A DNA stretch of 64,000 nucleotides from Rhizobium sp. ARZ01 (GTDB taxonomy: Bacteria > Pseudomonadota > Alphaproteobacteria > Rhizobiales > Rhizobiaceae), in contig NZ_JACVAE010000004.1 in NCBI RefSeq assembly GCF_014851675.1, positions 124,001-188,000 on the forward strand, read 5' to 3'. The position numbers and the translations under genes were made by a program. Under the pieces are notes generated by a model. That model saw only the letters and a list, made by a program, of their open reading frames with translations. It ran no database searches and was not told where the DNA came from. Positions within the stretch are counted from its first letter, which is position 1. Every line of letters begins with the position of its first letter. Positions 59,392-64,000 of this stretch are shown here, piece after piece.

Positions 59392-59437
59392 GAAGCGCCT
59401 CCCCCCGGCGCCCCCGCGCAAAGGGGTGAGGCGCTTC
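59392..59437 (+). terminator. Strong hairpin after the aminotransferase
   Basis: A perfect 10-bp inverted repeat, GAAGCGCCTC (59392-59401) and GAGGCGCTTC (59428-59437), lies 18 bases after the aminotransferase stop. The loop is C-rich. There is no T-run. It is a probable terminator or transcript-stabilising stem. Confidence 0.6.
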
Positions 59438-59541
59438 AACCTAACGACATATGGAATTCATACTATTTATCCCCAGGCGCGTGCCCGTCGCCCGGCATTT
59501 GCATATTGCCAAGTGCCATATTTCAGAGGAGCCTCATTTCA

Positions 59542-60051
59542 GTGACGGCGATGTGGGACGCCATGGTAGACGCTGCGGGAAAAGAGGAACTTGGCGAGGC
59601 AGGAGCGCTCGATGTTTCATCGATCGAACACAGCGTCATTTTCCAGATCAAACGCACGCAGGCACTCCTGACACGTCGGTTCCAGTCGCGTTTTGCGGGG
59701 TTCGATCTGAGGCCCGGGGAATACGGAATCCTACTCCTTATCGCGACGAACCCCGGCCGCAAGCAGACTGAGATTGCAGACGCGCTTGGCATTCAGCGGG
59801 CCAATTTTGTGCCACTGATCAACTCGCTGGAGCGGCGACATTTGACTGAGCGCCGCCCCTCGCTCCACGACCGTCGCTCCAATGCACTCTATCTGACGCC
59901 TTATGGAGAAGACTTCGTCCAGGGGATTTATCAGGCGGAAGCAACATTCGAAGCCGAGTGTACGGTGCGTCTCGGGGGAGCGAAGTCACGCGAGGCATTC
60001 CTTGCGTTGTTGTCCCGCCTGGTTGCCGGCGCGGCCCCCACGAGTCCGTAA
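59542..60051 (+). CDS. MarR-family transcriptional regulator
   Basis: A 169-residue winged-helix MarR regulator: dimerisation helix (VIFQIKRTQALLTRRFQSRF), then LRPGEYGILLLIATNPGRKQTEIADALGIQRANFVPLINSLERRHLTERRPSLHDRRSNALYLTPYGE with the wing at DRRS. GTG 59542 is chosen because GAGGAG (59526-59531) lies 10 bases upstream; ATG 59551 is nine bases further. Its targets are unknown. It sits between the aminotransferase and the replication genes. Confidence 0.88.
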   Translation: MTAMWDAMVDAAGKEELGEAGALDVSSIEHSVIFQIKRTQALLTRRFQSRFAGFDLRPGEYGILLLIATNPGRKQTEIADALGIQRANFVPLINSLERRHLTERRPSLHDRRSNALYLTPYGEDFVQGIYQAEATFEAECTVRLGGAKSREAFLALLSRLVAGAAPTSP

Positions 60052-60323
60052 TTCGCTTCCGTCGGTTAAGTGGCGGAAATGATTCTGTTCCCTTCCCTCT
60101 CGTTTAGTACCCGTTAACCAAATACGCCTTGACGCGGAACGGGAATCATCACACGTTCCCTAACGGAAATAGATGATTGATCCGTTATTTGCCGTTACTA
60201 AGCGACTTCCCTGTTAGATCGATCGCTTAACGTAGCTGTACGGCACGACAGATAGTGCGCATTGATCCCGCTGTCCGCGGCGGATGGAGTGCCGTGGTTC
60301 CCGGCGACGATGGAAGGATGCGG
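60052..60323. promoter_or_regulatory. repA upstream region with repeated CCGTTA/TAACGG elements
   Basis: This 272-base region before repA is AT-rich and repetitive: CCGTTAACC (60109 area), TTCCCTAACGGAA (60155 area), CCGTTATTTGCCGTTAC (60182 area) and GCTTAACG (60226 area). The spacing and inverted pairs suggest an operator/partition region bound by RepA. An imperfect match to the repABC parS consensus (GTT-N4-GC-N4-AAC) occurs at 60184-60199 but fails in the last bases. No gene is seen. Confidence 0.5.
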
Positions 60324-61571
60324 ATGGCAATGGTGCCGGACAGAAGAGACGATGTGACACTCGCCGCCGATGAAGCGATCGCGGCGGATGCGCGCGTCCT
60401 ATCGGCGCAGCTCAAGGCAATGCGCGAGCGGTTCTTTCCTCCGACGGCGAAGAAGGTGCTGCGCAGCTTCACCTCAGGCGAGGCCGCGCGGCTGATCGGG
60501 GTTTCGGACGGTTACCTGCGGCAGCTCTCGCTTGCGGGCGAAGGGCCTCAGCCGGAAACGGGCCCCGGCGGGCGGCGCTTCTACTCATTGACCGATATCA
60601 ACGCGTTGCGGGCACATCTGGCTGATCAGGCGCTGGCCAAGGGAAATCTGGCCAAGGCGCGCAGCTATCGCAAGTGGCGCGACGGCGCTAGTGGCGAGCA
60701 CCTGCAGGTCATAGCCGTGACGAACTTCAAGGGCGGCTCGGGCAAGACGACATCGGCCGCCCATCTGGCGCAATATTTGGCGCTCGCCGGTTATCGCGTG
60801 CTTGCCGTCGATCTCGACCCGCAAGCCTCACTCTCGGCCTTGTTCGGCTATCAGCCCGAGCTTGATCTGGACGGAAACGATACCCTCTATGGGACGATCC
60901 GCTACGACGAGGAAGCGCGACCGCTGAAGGATGTCATACGGAAAACCTATTTCGATGGGCTCGATCTCGTGCCCGGGAACCTCGAACTGCAGGAGTTCGA
61001 GCACGTGACGCCTCGGGCGCTGGCACAGCGCCAGGCCGGCTTGCCGGGCCAGCCGCTGTTCTTTGCGCGGGTGCATGCAGCGTTGCGAACAGTCGAAGAT
61101 GATTATGACGTGGTCGTGCTCGATTGCCCGCCACAGCTTGGCTACCTCACCCTCTCGGCGCTCTGCGCCTCGACCTCGGTGATCGTCACGGTGCACCCGC
61201 AGATGCTCGACGTTGCCTCAATGAACCAGTTCTTGTTCATGACCTCGGACCTGCTCGCGGTCGTACGCGAGGCAGGTGGCCGGTTGAATTTCGACTTTCT
61301 GCGCTATCTCGTCACACGGTTCGAGCCGAATGACGGGCCGCAGGCGCAAATCGTCGGGCTGATGCGGTCGCTTTTTGGAGACCGGGTGCTAACCGCGCCG
61401 ATGGTCAAATCGACTGCGGTGTCGGACGCGGGCCTGACGAAGGAAACCTTGTACGAAGTCGGCCGGGAAAACTTTACCCGCGCCACTTACGACCGGGCGA
61501 TGGAAAGCATGAATGCCGTCAACGCCGAGATCGAGGGATTGATACTATCGGCCTGGGGTCGCACCGGCTGA
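60324..61571 (+). CDS. repA: RepA partition ATPase of a repABC-type replicon
   Basis: A 415-residue ParA-type ATPase of the repABC plasmid family. The N-terminal helix-turn-helix (LRSFTSGEAARLIGVSDGYLRQLSL), GPQPETGPGGRRFYSL, the deviant Walker A (KGGSGKTTSAAHLA), DLDPQASLSALFG and VVLDCPPQLGYLT are intact. It partitions the plasmid and represses its own operon. ATG 60324 follows GGAAGG by 6 bases; the ATG at 60318 is directly on it, and a GTG at 60255 gives a longer version. Normally repB follows directly, but here it is absent. Confidence 0.93.
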   Translation: MAMVPDRRDDVTLAADEAIAADARVLSAQLKAMRERFFPPTAKKVLRSFTSGEAARLIGVSDGYLRQLSLAGEGPQPETGPGGRRFYSLTDINALRAHLADQALAKGNLAKARSYRKWRDGASGEHLQVIAVTNFKGGSGKTTSAAHLAQYLALAGYRVLAVDLDPQASLSALFGYQPELDLDGNDTLYGTIRYDEEARPLKDVIRKTYFDGLDLVPGNLELQEFEHVTPRALAQRQAGLPGQPLFFARVHAALRTVEDDYDVVVLDCPPQLGYLTLSALCASTSVIVTVHPQMLDVASMNQFLFMTSDLLAVVREAGGRLNFDFLRYLVTRFEPNDGPQAQIVGLMRSLFGDRVLTAPMVKSTAVSDAGLTKETLYEVGRENFTRATYDRAMESMNAVNAEIEGLILSAWGRTG

Positions 61572-61906
61572 TGCGAAATTCCGGCCGGGCGAGCGCCTTG
61601 CCGGGGACGATGGAAACGAAACGGGAAAGGATCGAAGCAAGAAAAAAGGCCTCCAAAACGTCGCCATTCCGGAAGCCCTCTTCAATGTAGCAATTCGAGA
61701 GAATCACTTCCGACAGTCAAAGTCAAGAGTCCGCCACCGTTTTTGCCGGTCGCGGAACGGGGTTTTTGTGCCTGCAGCCATCTGTATCGCAACAATAAGT
61801 GCTCTGATTTCTAAGATTTAGAGCCTCACCCGTGCGTTCATGCGAACGCGCGACGATGGTTTTGTGACTTTTTGGGCCAGCTCTTGCCTCCTTGAGAGGG
61901 ACGACC
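61572..61906. other. repA-repC intergenic region (ctRNA locus, no repB)
   Basis: This 335-base gap contains the antisense RNA described separately and a repC leader. In a canonical repABC operon, repB (about 1 kb) lies between repA and this element. There is no frame that could encode it, nor a recognisable remnant. Confidence 0.8.
61642..61691 (-). ncRNA. Counter-transcribed RNA (incA-type ctRNA) regulating repC
   Basis: On the minus strand a promoter (-35 TTGACT at 61726-61721, 17-base spacer, -10 TTCTCT at 61703-61698) reads into about 50 bases ending in a terminator: GGGCTTCC pairs with GGAGGCCT (with G-U pairs) before a run of six Ts (61647-61642). This is the size and structure of the antisense RNA that blocks repC translation in repABC plasmids and sets copy number and incompatibility. 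The transcript ends are inferred. Confidence 0.82.
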
Positions 61907-63106
61907 ATGACGGACAGACTGGCAACGACGCCTTTCGGCGGCGGCAGGATGACTGCGCGCCTCTTTGCGATGCAAAGGCGCGTTTCGGAGACACAGGCCA
62001 AGCTTGCCGAAGCGGGTGGCAATGAGACCGGTACCGCGGAGAAATGGCAGCTTCTCCGGGCGCTGACCGAGGCTCGCACGCACTACGGTCTGTCGGATCG
62101 GACGATCGCGGTGCTGGAAGCGCTTTTGAGCTTCTACCCGGAAAAGGTCCTCGACGGTCGTACGCCGATCGTGGTGTTTCCATCGAACGCTGAACTGTCG
62201 GTACGCTCGCGCGGTATGTCGCCAGCAACGTTGAGGCGCCATCTGGCGCAACTGCTTGCTACAGGAATGCTGATTCGGCGTGATAGCCCGAACGGTAAGC
62301 GCTATTGCCGCCGCGACGACCGCGGCGTGGTGGAGGATGCATTTGGTTTCGATCTGGCACCTCTGGCGTTGATGGCGCACGAGATCCACGAACAGGCCGA
62401 GCTCGCCCGCACAGAGGCCAGACGGTATCAAGCGCTGCGCGCAGAGGTGACGCTGCATCTGCGCGACGTCGCAAAGGTCATCGAGGCAGCCCTCTCTGAA
62501 GGGCGCGCAGGCCCATGGCTGGATCACCAGTTCGCCCTGGCGGAACTATCGGGAAGGCTTGGGAGGTCGGCATCTACGGAGGCGCTCACCGAACGGAAAT
62601 TGGCACTGATTTCGTTGCGGTGTCGAGTGGAGGAAGATTACCTAAATTCTCTTTCAAACGAAGAAATGAGCGGCAATGACCTTCAAGATGAGCGGCATAT
62701 TCAGAATTCAAATTCAGACCCCTCTATTGAATTAAACGGCAATGAGTCCAAGCAAGCAGAGCCGTCGGCTGAAGGAACCGCACCGGAGCGCAAGGGGTTG
62801 GCTATTAGCTTGAAGCGGGTTTTGGCAGTATGCCCGGAAATCAGGTCCTACGCGAAGGATGGCGTTGCCACCTGGGCGGAGTTCATCAAGGCCGCCGCAC
62901 TGGTCCGCTCGATGCTCGGGATTTCGCCGGACGCCTATGAGAAGGCCCGCGCGGCGATGGGTGACGGGGCGGCTGCGGTGGTGATCGCCGCAATGCTTGA
63001 ACGGTCCGACCAGATCCGCTCACCGGGCGGCTACCTGCGCGAGTTGACCCGCAAGGCTGAGGCCGGGCAGTTCTCGGTCCTGCCGATGATCAAGGCGCTA
63101 GAGTGA
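61907..63106 (+). CDS. repC: RepC replication initiator
   Basis: A 399-residue RepC-family initiator. The N-terminal DNA-binding region is clear: TTPFGGGRMTARLFA, then KWQLLRALTEARTHYGLSDRTIAVLEALLSFYPE and IVVFPSNAELSVRSRGMSPATLRRHLAQLLATGMLIRRDSPNGKRY. The C-terminus (WAEFIKAAALVRSMLGISPDAYEKA...AAAVVIAAMLERSDQIRSPGGYLRELTRKA) is also typical. The origin of these plasmids usually lies inside repC, within the AT-richer stretch here around 62.62-62.75 kb. ATG 61907 follows GAGAGGGA; a TTG at 61892 adds five codons. Confidence 0.94.
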   Translation: MTDRLATTPFGGGRMTARLFAMQRRVSETQAKLAEAGGNETGTAEKWQLLRALTEARTHYGLSDRTIAVLEALLSFYPEKVLDGRTPIVVFPSNAELSVRSRGMSPATLRRHLAQLLATGMLIRRDSPNGKRYCRRDDRGVVEDAFGFDLAPLALMAHEIHEQAELARTEARRYQALRAEVTLHLRDVAKVIEAALSEGRAGPWLDHQFALAELSGRLGRSASTEALTERKLALISLRCRVEEDYLNSLSNEEMSGNDLQDERHIQNSNSDPSIELNGNESKQAEPSAEGTAPERKGLAISLKRVLAVCPEIRSYAKDGVATWAEFIKAAALVRSMLGISPDAYEKARAAMGDGAAAVVIAAMLERSDQIRSPGGYLRELTRKAEAGQFSVLPMIKALE

Positions 63107-63298
63107 TCGCCATCGCGGACATGACGGCCCACTGAATGAGATCGAGCCAGCGAACCGCGCAACTTTGCGTCTTCGCCCGCTTTCCGCCACAGCTGAAAAA
63201 GGGTGAGGGTGAGGGAGAATAATTCCTTAAGCTGATGCTGATTTAGTGAGAAAATAGTGCGGCGATCGACGGTGCAGCAGCCAGGAGGAAGAGCGGGC

Positions 63299-63967
63299 AT
63301 GATTGTGGATGCCGGTGATCTGGAGCAGCGCCTCAGGCGCAGGCCCAAGCAGGAACGCAGCCGCGAGCGCGTCGAGGAGATTCTGCGGGTCGCAAAGGAG
63401 TTGATCGGCGAAAAGGGCATCGATGGCATGACGATGCGGGAAGTGGCGCTCCTGACCGGCGGCCCGATCGCCTCCGTCTACCAGTATTTCCCCAACAAGT
63501 CGGCGATCATCGCGATGCTCTATGAGCAGTATAGCGCCGAGACCCGCGCCGGCATCGAGGCAAGTCTTTCGGACGTTCGGGAACTGGCCGATATTCGCGA
63601 TGCAGCCGACGCGATCCTGGACGGCTACTATCTCCGCGTCGCCGGCGATCCGGCGATTCAGGACCTCCTCAACGCCATCCAGGCCGACAAGGAACTGCAG
63701 AACATGGACATCGTGGAGACGCGACACCAGGCCGAACTTTTTTGTGCGTTGTCGTCTCACCGGCTGGCGCAGGCCGAGCGCGAGCGCTTTGGTCGTCTGG
63801 TTTTCCTGCTTTTCCAACTGGCCGGCAGTATGGTGAGACTTGCGATCACGCTTCCGGCCGATGAAGCGGAAATGATGCTGGTGGATTTCAAGCAGATCAT
63901 GCACGGCCAGCTCGCGAGTTTCCGCTCGGCCGAAGCGCCGGAACTCAAGGCCCAAGAAAGCGCTTGA
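63299..63967 (+). CDS. TetR-family transcriptional regulator
   Basis: A 222-residue TetR regulator: N-terminal helix-turn-helix (RERVEEILRVAKELIGEKGIDGMTMREVALLTGGPIASVYQYFPNKSAIIAMLY) and a helical ligand-binding domain. AGGAGGAA lies 8 bases before ATG 63299. It is the last complete gene; what it controls is probably beyond the window end. No function can be assigned. Confidence 0.9.
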   Translation: MIVDAGDLEQRLRRRPKQERSRERVEEILRVAKELIGEKGIDGMTMREVALLTGGPIASVYQYFPNKSAIIAMLYEQYSAETRAGIEASLSDVRELADIRDAADAILDGYYLRVAGDPAIQDLLNAIQADKELQNMDIVETRHQAELFCALSSHRLAQAERERFGRLVFLLFQLAGSMVRLAITLPADEAEMMLVDFKQIMHGQLASFRSAEAPELKAQESA

Positions 63968-64000
63968 CCTTCCCACGTGGTAAAGGTTCAGGATCCCTTC

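Noticed and set aside
60184..60199. Possible parS (GTT-N4-GC-N4-AAC)
   Set aside because: The last bases read ACT instead of AAC, and there is no RepB to bind it, so it is not called as a centromere site.

Overview
The window is GC-rich, densely coding DNA typical of a secondary replicon (plasmid or chromid) of an alphaproteobacterium in the Rhizobiaceae, most likely Ensifer/Sinorhizobium-like. This rests on a RepA/RepC replication module with the counter-transcribed RNA usual for repABC plasmids, the orfA-pit phosphate transporter pair behind a PHO box, a copA-hmrR/cueR copper operon, many ABC uptake systems, cyclase-TPR proteins and a rhizobial-style intergenic palindromic repeat. The species call is inference. 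No tRNA, rRNA, CRISPR array, phage or intact insertion sequence was seen.

Left part (1-24 kb): a truncated APH-fold kinase with an AGXT2L-type PLP enzyme (hydroxylysine-like catabolism); two GMC flavin dehydrogenases flanking a secreted von Willebrand A protein with five C-terminal repeats; a copper-exporting ATPase and its CueR regulator behind a canonical CueR operator; a secreted S10 carboxypeptidase; an aldehyde dehydrogenase; a membrane-segment-free FtsK translocase; a membrane protein, a DUF922 metalloprotease, a GAF protein, an SDR lacking the usual catalytic Tyr/Lys with a divergent LysR regulator, and a DUF1810 protein.

Middle (23.8-42.6 kb): a polar amino-acid ABC transporter; an Omp25-type barrel and a 1259-residue RTX/cadherin-like exoprotein; a GntR regulator divergent from a Pot-type ABC operon that runs on into a NylB/beta-lactamase-fold hydrolase and a YtcJ-type amidohydrolase; a patch of decayed DNA (palindromic repeat, N-carbamoylputrescine-amidase-like remnant, broken DMT exporter); then PHO box-orfA-pit and an outer-membrane protein.

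Right part (42.6-64 kb): two adenylate cyclase/TolB-like/TPR fusion proteins, YHS and ankyrin exported proteins, a DUF3300-DUF2950 pair, a nitrilase-family amidase, a second Pot-type ABC operon led by an agmatinase-type ureohydrolase with a divergent LysR regulator and an aminotransferase, a MarR regulator, and finally repA-ctRNA-repC with no repB, followed by a TetR regulator.

The recurring theme is uptake and breakdown of polyamine-, amide- and amino-acid-like nitrogen compounds. The points most worth a second look are the RepB-less replication module, the transporter-plus-amide-hydrolase operon with its paired TGATCA operator (a similar pair precedes the aldehyde dehydrogenase), the VWA protein with five repeats, and three degenerate or unusual family members (SDR, second cyclase, FtsK).
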